From the NCBI GenBank assembly GCA_026391555.1, contig JAPLEB010000093.1:21674-85673 (forward strand): a DNA stretch of 64,000 nt, read 5' to 3'. Each line of letters begins with the position of its first letter. The stretch's first letter is position 1. Under the pieces are notes generated by a model. The model saw only the letters and a program-made list of their open reading frames with translations, was not told the DNA's origin and ran no database searches. The position numbers were made by a program, and so were the translations under genes. Shown in pieces: positions 18,993 through 27,510 of this stretch. This stretch comes from Bacteroidia bacterium. Lineage in GTDB: Bacteria; Bacteroidota; Bacteroidia; Bacteroidales; VadinHA17.

Positions 18993-20681
18993 ATGAGAAG
19001 AATCCTTTCAATAATTTTTGCTCTTTTAATACCTGCTATTACATTTTCACAGGACAGGATCACAGGGCGGGATTTCGCAACACGCTCAGAAGTTATTGCC
19101 CGCAACGGTATGGCAGCAACAAGTCAGCCGCTTGCCACACAGGTAGCCCTCGATATACTAAAAAAGGGCGGCAATGCCATTGATGCGGCAATTGCCGCTA
19201 ATGCAGTACTGGGAGTTGTTGAACCGACGGGCGCCGGGATCGGTGGAGATCTGTTTGCAATAATCTGGAGTGCAGATAAGGGGAAGTTATACGGACTTAA
19301 TGCCAGCGGAAGATCGCCCCGTTCGCTTAAGCTTGAATATTTCAAGGAAAACGGGTATGAGTTCATTCCTTCGTATGGTCCTCTGCCTGTTTCAGTTCCG
19401 GGATGTGTTGACGGCTGGTTTGAAATGCATGATATGTTCGGCCGACTGCCAATGAAGGAAATCCTTCAACCTGCAATAAGCTACGCCAGGGATGGCTTTC
19501 CGGTAACAGAAGTAATTGCATATTATCTCGACAAAGGGACAGCAATTTTGAAAGAATATCCGAATATTAAAGAGGTTTATATGCCAGGAGGGAAGGCTCC
19601 TTCCAAAGGTGAAATTTTTAAAAACCCTTTACTGGCCAATACTCTTGAAAAAATAATAAAAGGGGGGCGAAATGAGTTTTACAGGGGTACCATAGCCAGA
19701 AATATTGATGCATTTATGAAAAAGCAGGGTGGTTTCCTCACTTTTGATGATATGTCGCGACATCATTCTGAATGGGTAGAGCCGGTAAGTACAACCTACC
19801 GGGGTTATGAGGTTTGGGAACTGCCACCAAACGCACAGGGAATTGCTGCGCTACAGATGCTGAACATCCTCGAAGGCTTTGATATTGCCTCTATGGGCTT
19901 TGGATCATCCGAATATATTCATGTTTTTACCGAGGCTAAAAAACTTGCTTTTGAAGATCGTGCAAAGTATTATGCCGATCCTGTTTTCAACACAACACCT
20001 GTTGCACAACTGATCTCAAAAAAATATGCTGCAGAAAGACGAAAACTGATCGATCGCGAAAAGGCTGCAAAGATATTCGATGCAGGTAAGGTTGAAGCCG
20101 GAAATACAATATATCTCGCCGTGGCAGATAAATATGGCAACATGGTTTCACTTATCCAGAGTAATTACCGTGGAATGGGATCAGGCATGTGTCCTACCGG
20201 TCTTGGTTTTGTCCTGCAGGACAGGGGTGAAATGTTCAGCCTGGCAGAAGGGCATAACAATATTTACGCACCGGGAAAAAGACCATTTCATACAATAATT
20301 CCTGCCTTTATTACTAAAAACAATAAACCATGGATAAGCTTTGGTGTTATGGGTGGTGATATGCAACCGCAGGGGCAGGTGCAGATTGTTATCAATCTTA
20401 TCGATTTTAAAATGAATCTGCAGGAGGCTGGCGATGCTCCAAGGATGCATCATATTGGATCATCCGAACCGACAGGCCAACAGATGACCGATGGAGGAAT
20501 TCTGCTTCTTGAAAACGGATTTCGTGTGGAAGTCATTCAAAAGCTAATGTCAATGGGACATACAATACAATGGGATCTTGGCGGTTATGGTGGTTACCAG
20601 GCGATCATGTGGGATGCGAAGAATAAAGTATGGTTCGGAGCCTCCGAATCGAGAAAGGACGGGCAGGCAGCGGGGTATTGA
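18993..20681 (+). CDS. ggt: Gamma-glutamyltransferase
   Basis: 562 residues with a signal peptide (about 1-19), consistent with periplasmic action on glutathione and other gamma-glutamyl compounds. N-terminal motifs include GMAATSQPLAT, GGNAIDAAIAANAVLGVVEP and GIGGDLF. The autoprocessing nucleophile is probably Thr372 in GNTIYLAVADKYGN; cleavage before it would yield the two subunits. The oxyanion region reads GVMGGDMQPQG rather than the classical PGG, as in many environmental GGT-like amidohydrolases, so acylase-type specificity is possible. Confidence 0.9.
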   Translation: MRRILSIIFALLIPAITFSQDRITGRDFATRSEVIARNGMAATSQPLATQVALDILKKGGNAIDAAIAANAVLGVVEPTGAGIGGDLFAIIWSADKGKLYGLNASGRSPRSLKLEYFKENGYEFIPSYGPLPVSVPGCVDGWFEMHDMFGRLPMKEILQPAISYARDGFPVTEVIAYYLDKGTAILKEYPNIKEVYMPGGKAPSKGEIFKNPLLANTLEKIIKGGRNEFYRGTIARNIDAFMKKQGGFLTFDDMSRHHSEWVEPVSTTYRGYEVWELPPNAQGIAALQMLNILEGFDIASMGFGSSEYIHVFTEAKKLAFEDRAKYYADPVFNTTPVAQLISKKYAAERRKLIDREKAAKIFDAGKVEAGNTIYLAVADKYGNMVSLIQSNYRGMGSGMCPTGLGFVLQDRGEMFSLAEGHNNIYAPGKRPFHTIIPAFITKNNKPWISFGVMGGDMQPQGQVQIVINLIDFKMNLQEAGDAPRMHHIGSSEPTGQQMTDGGILLLENGFRVEVIQKLMSMGHTIQWDLGGYGGYQAIMWDAKNKVWFGASESRKDGQAAGY

Positions 20682-20724
20682 CAAGACAAAAGATAAAAGT
20701 ATAAAGTCGAAGCGCAGCGAAGAT

Positions 20725-20738
20725 CCCGCTTAGGCGGG
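20725..20738. repeat. Short GC palindrome in AT-rich spacer
   Basis: cccgcttaggcggg is a 5-bp stem with a TTAG loop, between ggt and the fucosidase. Related cores occur at 31373-31388 and 60230-60243. It sits in a non-coding stretch of purine-rich simple sequence. Confidence 0.5.
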
Positions 20739-20830
20739 GACAAAAGTATATACGTACTGAAGCTCATAAAATAATAAAACAGTAAAGACACAATATATTG
20801 CATCTCATAATAATAAATATCATTTACTAT

Positions 20831-22180
20831 ATGAAAAAGAACCTCCTTACTCTATCCCTCATCAGCACACTGATAATCAGCATGATATCGTGTAAGCAAA
20901 AACCCACACCCCTCACCGACTACACAAAAGAATCAAAAGATAGTTATGAGGCACGTATGAAATGGTGGAACGACGCCCGCTTCGGTATGTTTATCCACTG
21001 GGGTGTTTATTCTGTTCCTGCAGGAATATATAACGGAAATGAAGTAAAAGGTGGCGGTGAATGGATAATGAACCGTGCCAAAATTCCAATTCCTGAATAT
21101 GAAAAATTTGGAAAAGAATTCAATCCGGTTAAATTCGATGCAGCCGAATGGGTAAGGATAGCTAAGGATGCCGGAATGAAATATATTGTTATCACCTCAA
21201 AGCATCATGATGGCTTTGGTCTGTGGAACTCAAAGGTTTCAAAATATGATATTGTGGATTTTTCCCCTTATAGAAAAGATGTTCTTAAAATGCTTTCTGA
21301 CGAGTGTGCTAAGCAGGGAATTACTCTTTGTTTCTATCACTCTATCATGGACTGGCACCATCCCGATGCAAATGCAGAAAACTGGGCAAAATACCGTGAG
21401 AACTATCTTAAGCCCCAGCTCAAAGAACTGCTAACCGGTTATGGCAAGCCTGGTGTTCTGTGGTTTGATGGGGAGTGGATAAAAGAATGGACTGAAGACC
21501 AGGGAAAAGATATTTACAATTACTTAAGGAATATTCAGCCCGATCTGATAATCAATAACCGCGTCGGGAAAGGACGCAAGGGAATGCAGGGAATGAATAA
21601 GGACACCAGCTTTGTCGGCGATTTCGGAACCCCTGAACAGGAAATACTTTCAACATCTTCTTCTATGGCATGGGAATCGTGCATGACAATGAATAACACG
21701 TGGGGATTTAAAACCAATGATACAAACTGGAAATCATCGGAAAACCTTATAAAAAACCTTGTTGACATTGTATCAAAAGGTGGTAATTTTCTCCTGAATG
21801 TTGGTCCGACATCGGAAGGGCTCATCCCGGCTGCCAGTGTTGAAAGATTAAAAGAGATGGGAAAATGGATCAAAGTGAACGGAGAGGCAATTTATGGTGT
21901 CAGACAACTGAAAAGTTATAAGGAGGGTGATGATCTGAGGTTCACTATTTCAGCAGATGGTAAATTGATCAACGCCTTCATAATGAACTGGCCAGGCAAA
22001 CAATTGAATATTAAACAGATAAAGCCTAATGATGGGTCAAAGATCCGAATGACCGGATATGATATCGATCTGAAATGGAATTATGATGTAGAAAAAGGAT
22101 TGACAATTGAACTACCGGATCAGGCCAATCTGCCATGCAAATTTGTCTGGGTTTTAAAGATTGAAGGCGCAGAAATTTAA
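20831..22180 (+). CDS. Alpha-L-fucosidase, GH29, lipoprotein
   Basis: 449 residues from the ATG at 20831 (the track's TTG at 20798 precedes the true signal sequence). A lipoprotein signal ends at the lipobox-like LIISMISC. The GH29 domain includes ARFGMFIHWGVYS, VITSKHHDGFGLW, FYHSIMDWHHPD and the nucleophile segment VLWFDGEW (Asp213). The late NFLLNVGPTSEG motif is also typical. It should remove terminal fucose from glycans at the periplasmic face or the cell surface. The gene is convergent with the hydrogenase-related operon, separated by a palindrome. Confidence 0.93.
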   Translation: MKKNLLTLSLISTLIISMISCKQKPTPLTDYTKESKDSYEARMKWWNDARFGMFIHWGVYSVPAGIYNGNEVKGGGEWIMNRAKIPIPEYEKFGKEFNPVKFDAAEWVRIAKDAGMKYIVITSKHHDGFGLWNSKVSKYDIVDFSPYRKDVLKMLSDECAKQGITLCFYHSIMDWHHPDANAENWAKYRENYLKPQLKELLTGYGKPGVLWFDGEWIKEWTEDQGKDIYNYLRNIQPDLIINNRVGKGRKGMQGMNKDTSFVGDFGTPEQEILSTSSSMAWESCMTMNNTWGFKTNDTNWKSSENLIKNLVDIVSKGGNFLLNVGPTSEGLIPAASVERLKEMGKWIKVNGEAIYGVRQLKSYKEGDDLRFTISADGKLINAFIMNWPGKQLNIKQIKPNDGSKIRMTGYDIDLKWNYDVEKGLTIELPDQANLPCKFVWVLKIEGAEI

Positions 22181-22206
22181 CCCAATTATTTTAATATATT
22201 GGATTT

Positions 22207-22234
22207 GTAGGGACGCATCACGATGCGTCCTTAC
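22207..22234. repeat. GTAG-type palindrome between convergent genes (putative bidirectional terminator)
   Basis: A 13-bp near-perfect inverted repeat (gtagggacgcatc / gatgcgtccttac) lies between the fucosidase stop and the stop of the small-subunit gene, touching the latter. The framework GTAGnGAC...GTCnnTAC recurs at 57722-57749. It probably ends both transcripts. Confidence 0.65.
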
Positions 22235-22989
22235 TATTTTATCCCTAACAGATCCATCACACCATTAATAAATGTCAGTGGATGAACCGGATTACCCGGG
22301 ACATAAAGATCAATATTATTCTCTTCAATAAATCTTCTGTCAAGAGCCGGACTTCCTTCAAAAATACCACCGCTGATAGCATCTGTCCCTGCAAGGATTA
22401 TAATTCTTGGTTCAGGAATTGATTCATAGCATATCTTTAATGCTTCTGACATATTTTCGCTCACCGGACCTGTAATAACTATTCCATCAGCATGGCGTGG
22501 TGAAGCAACAAACTCAATTCCGTAGCGGCCTGAGTCAAAATTCACATTGCCTGTAGCAGCAAGTTCCATTTCACAAGAATTATCTCCCCCGGCAGATACC
22601 TGGCGCAGCTTCAATGCACTTTTAAAAAGCCTTCTTATCTCTTTTCTTACCCTGTTTTCATCAAGTTGTACCGGAGTTTCAGAACCCGGTTTGATTATAA
22701 GTGCTTCCCTCACATTGGATGATATCCTGTAATCATTTGTGAACCTGATCTTTTCGGGGAGCAGGAACGAACATTCTTTACAGTAAACACATCTGCCCAT
22801 ATCTATAGATCTTGATTTACCATCAATGGCCATTACCGGGCAGACGGCAGAGACAGTTTTGATTTCATCTTTTGTTATATCACCTGAAATGACCGGCCTC
22901 CCTCTGAACAACGCTGAAACAGGCTGGGTACGAAGGTTTTTGACATATTGTCTGCCGTGACTCTTCAGAACTTTTATCTCTTTAAACAT
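22234..22989 (-). CDS. Ferredoxin-NuoB/HycG fusion: small subunit of hydrogenase-related complex, cluster ligands degenerate
   Basis: 251 residues. The N-terminal part is a reduced ferredoxin domain: Cys50 (CP) plus Cys67, Cys70 and Cys73 can bind one [4Fe-4S] cluster, as in HyfH/HycF. The C-terminal part aligns with HycG/MbhJ/NuoB proteins (GGDNSCEME, ITGPVSENM, AGTDAISGGIF, YVPGNP). Three of the four cysteines that normally hold the proximal cluster are replaced: Asp136, Asp203 and Asn233; only Cys139 remains. The gene is last in the six-gene operon, 23 bases after the large subunit. It is read as a peripheral subunit of an Ehr-type complex. Confidence 0.8.
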   Translation of the reverse strand: MFKEIKVLKSHGRQYVKNLRTQPVSALFRGRPVISGDITKDEIKTVSAVCPVMAIDGKSRSIDMGRCVYCKECSFLLPEKIRFTNDYRISSNVREALIIKPGSETPVQLDENRVRKEIRRLFKSALKLRQVSAGGDNSCEMELAATGNVNFDSGRYGIEFVASPRHADGIVITGPVSENMSEALKICYESIPEPRIIILAGTDAISGGIFEGSPALDRRFIEENNIDLYVPGNPVHPLTFINGVMDLLGIK

Positions 22990-23012
22990 AGTAGTTCACT
23001 TACTGTATAAGA

Positions 23013-24533
23013 TTATAAATCGTTTCCGCAATACGACAGGTTAAAGCTCTTATTACACACCGGGAAATCCGATATTTCCTGATTGCGCACTGCCAAAGCT
23101 AAAGCCAACCAATTATGCATTGAAGGATCTTTGACTTTGTAATGTGCAATATTTCCATTATTATCAGTGATAGCGATGTGACAAATTTCACCTCTCCATC
23201 CTTCGACCATCGAGATTGCAAAGCTGTTTGGCTTTAACTTATATTCATAAACAGGCTTCTTGATGTCTTTAATTTTTTGTCGCCATATCTCAATAAGTTC
23301 ATGAATAATTTTCACCGATTCACGTGCTTCAAGATTACGCTCCATACCGCGTGCAAGAACATCGCCTGTCTCAAGAATTACCGGTCGAACCGGATAGTTT
23401 TTATAGTATTGAAAAGGATGTGTTTTTCGAATATCACGTAAAATCCCGCAGGTACGGGCAGCCATTCCAACGGCACCCAGGCTTAAAGCTTGTTGTCTGG
23501 TAAGTATCCCTATATCATCAAAACGGCCAAGAACACTTGGTAGGGAATAAATAAGATCAGTTACTTCAGAATATCGTCTATCTGTATCATCAAGTACTCT
23601 GAGCATTTCGTCCATAATATTATTACTCATGGGATAATTACTGCCTCCGGGGCGAACTAATCCCTTCCCAAAGCGATTTCCGCACCAAAATTGAGTAGTA
23701 TTTATTATTGTAGTTCTGAGCGCTTCACACACAACTTGTCCAAGCTGGTAAGCAACATCGCCGCATAAAGCAGCAGTGTCGCCAATGTGATTGGCAAGCC
23801 TTTCCATTTCCAAAGCGATGCACCTTTCGATCTGTAGCGCTTCGCTGACCTGAATACCAGCTAATGACTCAATAAGCTGCGAGTGAGCCAGTGCATGTCC
23901 AACTGAAGTATCTCCGGCAATGCTTTCTGAAAGAACACATCTTTGTAATGCATCGTTTTTTTCTATAAATAATTTTTCAATACCACGGTGCTGATACCCA
24001 AGTTGAATTTCGAGGTGTAAAACCTTTTCCCCGTTGCAGATAAACCTAAAGTGACCTGGTTCAATTATACCCGCATGTATCGGACCTACTCCCACCTCGT
24101 GCAACTCTTCGCTCTCAATCTCATAGAAAGGATAATTATCCATAATCTGTGACTTATCTGAACGTTCATGCGAATATCTAACCGGCTTTAACCATGGGTG
24201 CCCTTCGAATTTCACTCCAAAATTTTCATGAATCTCACGCTCAAAAATATGAAGCTGGGAGCAAACCGGAGTTAATGATTTCAATACAGGTTTATCCTTA
24301 TTAATCACGTGAGCAAACACTTTAATACTATTATTATTGTCATCAGCAATACAACAATAAAGTTTCAGTTTACCCGCTGATTCTACACCGTAATAGGCAA
24401 CGCAGTGTTTTACTTCATCTTTTAAAAAAGCCATAATCTGATCAAAAAAAATATCATATTTTAATATCGGTATTTCGTTAAGGTCAGTCGGTAATGAATT
24501 GTTTATTATTTCTATATATAGTTTTTGATCCAT
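23013..24533 (-). CDS. NuoCD/HyfG-like large subunit without [NiFe]-binding cysteines
   Basis: 506 residues. The N-terminal ~160 residues resemble the NuoC/30-kDa domain (HIFEREIHENFGVKFEGHPWLKP). The rest resembles NuoD and group 4 hydrogenase large subunits (EPGHFRFICNGEKVLHLEIQLGYQHRGIEKLF). At the L1 site, where hydrogenases have RxCGxC, it reads LSESIAGDTSVGH. At the L2 site, where they have DPCxxC, it reads DPSMHNW. It therefore cannot bind a [NiFe] centre in the known way. No hydrogenase maturation genes are present. The subunit is probably a docking or quinone/ion-coupling element, as in complex I or Ehr complexes. Confidence 0.85.
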   Translation of the reverse strand: MDQKLYIEIINNSLPTDLNEIPILKYDIFFDQIMAFLKDEVKHCVAYYGVESAGKLKLYCCIADDNNNSIKVFAHVINKDKPVLKSLTPVCSQLHIFEREIHENFGVKFEGHPWLKPVRYSHERSDKSQIMDNYPFYEIESEELHEVGVGPIHAGIIEPGHFRFICNGEKVLHLEIQLGYQHRGIEKLFIEKNDALQRCVLSESIAGDTSVGHALAHSQLIESLAGIQVSEALQIERCIALEMERLANHIGDTAALCGDVAYQLGQVVCEALRTTIINTTQFWCGNRFGKGLVRPGGSNYPMSNNIMDEMLRVLDDTDRRYSEVTDLIYSLPSVLGRFDDIGILTRQQALSLGAVGMAARTCGILRDIRKTHPFQYYKNYPVRPVILETGDVLARGMERNLEARESVKIIHELIEIWRQKIKDIKKPVYEYKLKPNSFAISMVEGWRGEICHIAITDNNGNIAHYKVKDPSMHNWLALALAVRNQEISDFPVCNKSFNLSYCGNDL

Positions 24534-24541
24534 GATAATTA

Positions 24542-25969
24542 CTATTTAAGAAAAATGGAAATGCTCTGGTTAATAAGATCAACCAAAAAGGGCGGTTGAT
24601 AAAAGCACATAATAATCACTACTCCGAGAAGCACAAATTGGCTAATGGTTTCAGCAGGGTTAACTTTATCAGGTGGTCTCAGACTATCTTCATTTCTGGG
24701 GTCGGAAAAGATAATGTGCATGATCCTGGTGCTCATAGCATAGATTACAAAGCAAAGTAGCAAAATTGTAATAATCAGGATGAACCATTGATCATTGAAA
24801 ACCAACCCTTTAAATATCATAAACTCCATAATAAACAATCCCGACGGCGGAATGGCAAGAATGCAAATCATTCCTATAATAAGTACCAGGGCGCCAGCCG
24901 GGTAAAGTTTCATATATCTGCCGCTTTCATCTAATTTGAACGTATGGAGGACCCGTGACAACTGCCCCATTTGATAAAAAAGACTTGATTTTGTTAATGA
25001 ATGTAACACTAACAGAAGCAGCGCAGCATAATAACCAACACCCCCGACACCAACAGCTATGGCTACTAAGCCCATGTTTTCAAGACTTGAATATGCAAGC
25101 ATACGCTTAAGATGTTTTGCTTTAAGCATATATCCTGCGGCAATTAACAAAGACAATATTCCTGCAAGGATAAGAACATGATTCATGAAAGGCAAAATAG
25201 GTGATGAAGAAAACAAAGTATAAACACGAAAAATAGCCAGAAAACCGACATTCATCAATGTTGTGGAAATTAAAGCGCTTATTGGAGGCGGCGCTACAGA
25301 ATGTGCATCAATGGTAACAGTATGCATGGGAAAAAGTCCCATCTTCGTGCTGAAGCCAACCAGAACAAAAATAAATGCAATTTTCAGATACATGGGGTTG
25401 GCCTGATTAATAATATTGGCTAAAGATGTAAAAGAAAGATTAGCAGCATCTTCCCGGCCATAAATAAATCCTAAAAACAAAATACCCAGGTAAGCCAGAG
25501 CTATCCCTGTTGAACAGATAAAAACATATTTCCATGTTGCTTCAAGCGCCATTTCGGTGCGGTCGTGATATATCAGGGCTGCAACAGCCAATGAGGTAGC
25601 TTCGACAAAAATCCATAAAACAGTCATTCCATTTGCCAGGTATGCACCCGACATAAAAGTCATTAAAGCAATCAGGGCAGCATGATAAATATTATATTTT
25701 TTTACATCGTCACCGGCTGCATAAATAAATCCATGATAAACAGTTGGAATAGCTAAAAACGATAAAACTGAAAGTAATAACACCCCGGCGCTGTTATAAG
25801 TGAAATAGCTCAATTCGGTTTTATTTAAGTTAGTCCAGCAATAGAGAGTAAAAGCAATGTGCATCAATGCGAAACCGAGGGTTATAATTTTAGTAATAGT
25901 TTTACTTTTAAGTAAGACTATCGAGATACACATAAGTGATGAAATGATAAAAAAGCATAAAAGCGTCAT
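24542..25969 (-). CDS. HyfF/NuoN-like antiporter subunit of hydrogenase-related complex
   Basis: 475-residue integral membrane protein with about 14 hydrophobic helices, of the proton-antiporter family. The key channel residues are present: glutamate in WIFVEATSLA, lysine in GFSTKMGLFPMHT, lysine and histidine in AKHLKRMLAYSSLENMG, and lysine in HSLTKSSLFY. It should translocate protons or sodium ions. It lies 8 bases upstream of the large subunit and 3 bases after the HyfE-like gene, so it is tightly co-transcribed. Confidence 0.85.
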   Translation of the reverse strand: MTLLCFFIISSLMCISIVLLKSKTITKIITLGFALMHIAFTLYCWTNLNKTELSYFTYNSAGVLLLSVLSFLAIPTVYHGFIYAAGDDVKKYNIYHAALIALMTFMSGAYLANGMTVLWIFVEATSLAVAALIYHDRTEMALEATWKYVFICSTGIALAYLGILFLGFIYGREDAANLSFTSLANIINQANPMYLKIAFIFVLVGFSTKMGLFPMHTVTIDAHSVAPPPISALISTTLMNVGFLAIFRVYTLFSSSPILPFMNHVLILAGILSLLIAAGYMLKAKHLKRMLAYSSLENMGLVAIAVGVGGVGYYAALLLLVLHSLTKSSLFYQMGQLSRVLHTFKLDESGRYMKLYPAGALVLIIGMICILAIPPSGLFIMEFMIFKGLVFNDQWFILIITILLLCFVIYAMSTRIMHIIFSDPRNEDSLRPPDKVNPAETISQFVLLGVVIIMCFYQPPFLVDLINQSISIFLK

Positions 25970-25972
25970 CTT

Positions 25973-26587
25973 TTAATCTTTTAGCGTTGTTAATTCGTTA
26001 GTATGCGGTTTGAGTCGTAATCCAAAAAAACCAAGAATCAGAACTCCAGCAAAAATGTCAAGTAATATCCCAATATTGATCAACATAGGCATTTTATTTC
26101 CAACAGCAAGTGAAAACATAAAAATCGCGTTTTCAATAATTAAAAAACCTATGAGATGTGAGATTATCAGTCTATGGGTTACTATCAGCAACAATCCGGT
26201 AAATAAAGTAAAGAGAGCTATTGCCATATATATTGTATTGATAAAAGGATTAATAAGAGAATTAGCCAATACAACACTTATCAATAATGCAAAAATTGAT
26301 AAAATCAGCAAATAAAATCCGGGCATTGCCTGATGGTGCACTTTAGATACGCCGGAACGATTAATGATCCTGACCAGAAGATATGGAATCAATAAAGCCT
26401 TAAAAACCAAAGACTCTGAGGCAATAAATATCAGGTTAACAGTACTGACTTCCTTTAGCTCAATTAAAGCTATACCACAAAGTAATAATCCCTGCAATCC
26501 AATCAGCCTGGAATAAATTATTAATCGCTCAGCAGAAGCAAAATATACCAGGGTTATAGCAAACAAAACTATCAGATAATTTACCAT
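25973..26587 (-). CDS. HyfE-like membrane subunit (NuoK-related)
   Basis: 204 residues, about six or seven hydrophobic helices, very few charges. The segment IGFLIIENAIFMFSL carries the membrane glutamate conserved in NuoK/HyfE/MrpC proteins. It is separated by 3 and 9 bases from its operon neighbours. Its presence argues for the Hyf/Ehr type of complex rather than classical complex I. Confidence 0.8.
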   Translation of the reverse strand: MVNYLIVLFAITLVYFASAERLIIYSRLIGLQGLLLCGIALIELKEVSTVNLIFIASESLVFKALLIPYLLVRIINRSGVSKVHHQAMPGFYLLILSIFALLISVVLANSLINPFINTIYMAIALFTLFTGLLLIVTHRLIISHLIGFLIIENAIFMFSLAVGNKMPMLINIGILLDIFAGVLILGFFGLRLKPHTNELTTLKD

Positions 26588-26596
26588 ATCTCGTTA

Positions 26597-27508
26597 CTAT
26601 ATCAATTTATTAGTCAATATTAAAATTACCACAAAAGCTATCCATGCAATTGCAGAGATGGTAAGAATGAACTTGGGATTTAAATTCATTTTATTCCGTG
26701 CCCTGAACGATTCTATCAGGCCGATGATAATTGCAAATACCACCTGAACTGCCAGAAATAAACCAGTTTGCAAAAATATGTTCCATCCGGCAGGCACTAT
26801 GACATTGTACATTAATGAACCATAAATTGCAAATTTCAGGTACGACCCTAAATGAATTATTGCTTTATCAAAACCGCTGTTATCCAATATCATCACCTCA
26901 TGTATCATTGTGAGTTCGAGATGTGTTTTGGGGTCATCGACAGGGAGCCTGCTGTTTTCGATCATGGCTATCTGGACAAATAAATAAAATCCTATAATAC
27001 TGTATATCAACACATAATGATCTCCTGTAAGAAAGAAGTGGCTAAAGATATCCGAGAATGAAGTAAAACCGGTAAACATGGCAAAAGTGGCCAGCAAAAT
27101 AAAAAATGCAGGTTCCACAAGCATTGAGAAAAATGCTTCGCGATTGGCTCCCATCCCCCCGAAACTGCTGCCGGTATCAAGAGCAGCAAGAATAGTAAAA
27201 AACTTTCCGAAAGCAAGCAGGTAAGAGAAGAAAATAAAATCTCCTTCAAACGAAATAAGAGCCCTCTGATTTGCAAATGGTATTACAAGTGAAGCACACA
27301 AAGTACCTGACAATGCAACAACAGGCGCTATCTGAAATATTATTCCTGAGGTCTTGCTGAAAACACTTCCTTTCCTCACCAGCACTCCAATATCTTTTAT
27401 AGGCTGAAGTATTCCGGGACCTTTGCGTCCTGAAGTAATGCTTTTTGTTCGTAATATTATGCCGGGAAAAAAGAAAGCTGCAATTAAAATCAAAACAAAT
27501 CCTATCAT
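26597..27508 (-). CDS. HyfC/NuoH-like membrane anchor subunit
   Basis: 303 residues, about eight transmembrane helices, NuoH/HycD family. The first loop KGPGILQPIKDIGVLVRKG is the conserved segment that contacts the peripheral arm, and MIENSRLPVDDPKTHLELTMIHE is the acidic loop typical of NuoH/HyfC (with the ELTMIHE motif). It would link the large and small subunits to the ion-pumping membrane arm. The gene starts 2 bases after the NuoL-like gene ends. Confidence 0.87.
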   Translation of the reverse strand: MIGFVLILIAAFFFPGIILRTKSITSGRKGPGILQPIKDIGVLVRKGSVFSKTSGIIFQIAPVVALSGTLCASLVIPFANQRALISFEGDFIFFSYLLAFGKFFTILAALDTGSSFGGMGANREAFFSMLVEPAFFILLATFAMFTGFTSFSDIFSHFFLTGDHYVLIYSIIGFYLFVQIAMIENSRLPVDDPKTHLELTMIHEVMILDNSGFDKAIIHLGSYLKFAIYGSLMYNVIVPAGWNIFLQTGLFLAVQVVFAIIIGLIESFRARNKMNLNPKFILTISAIAWIAFVVILILTNKLI

Positions 27509-27510
27509 AC

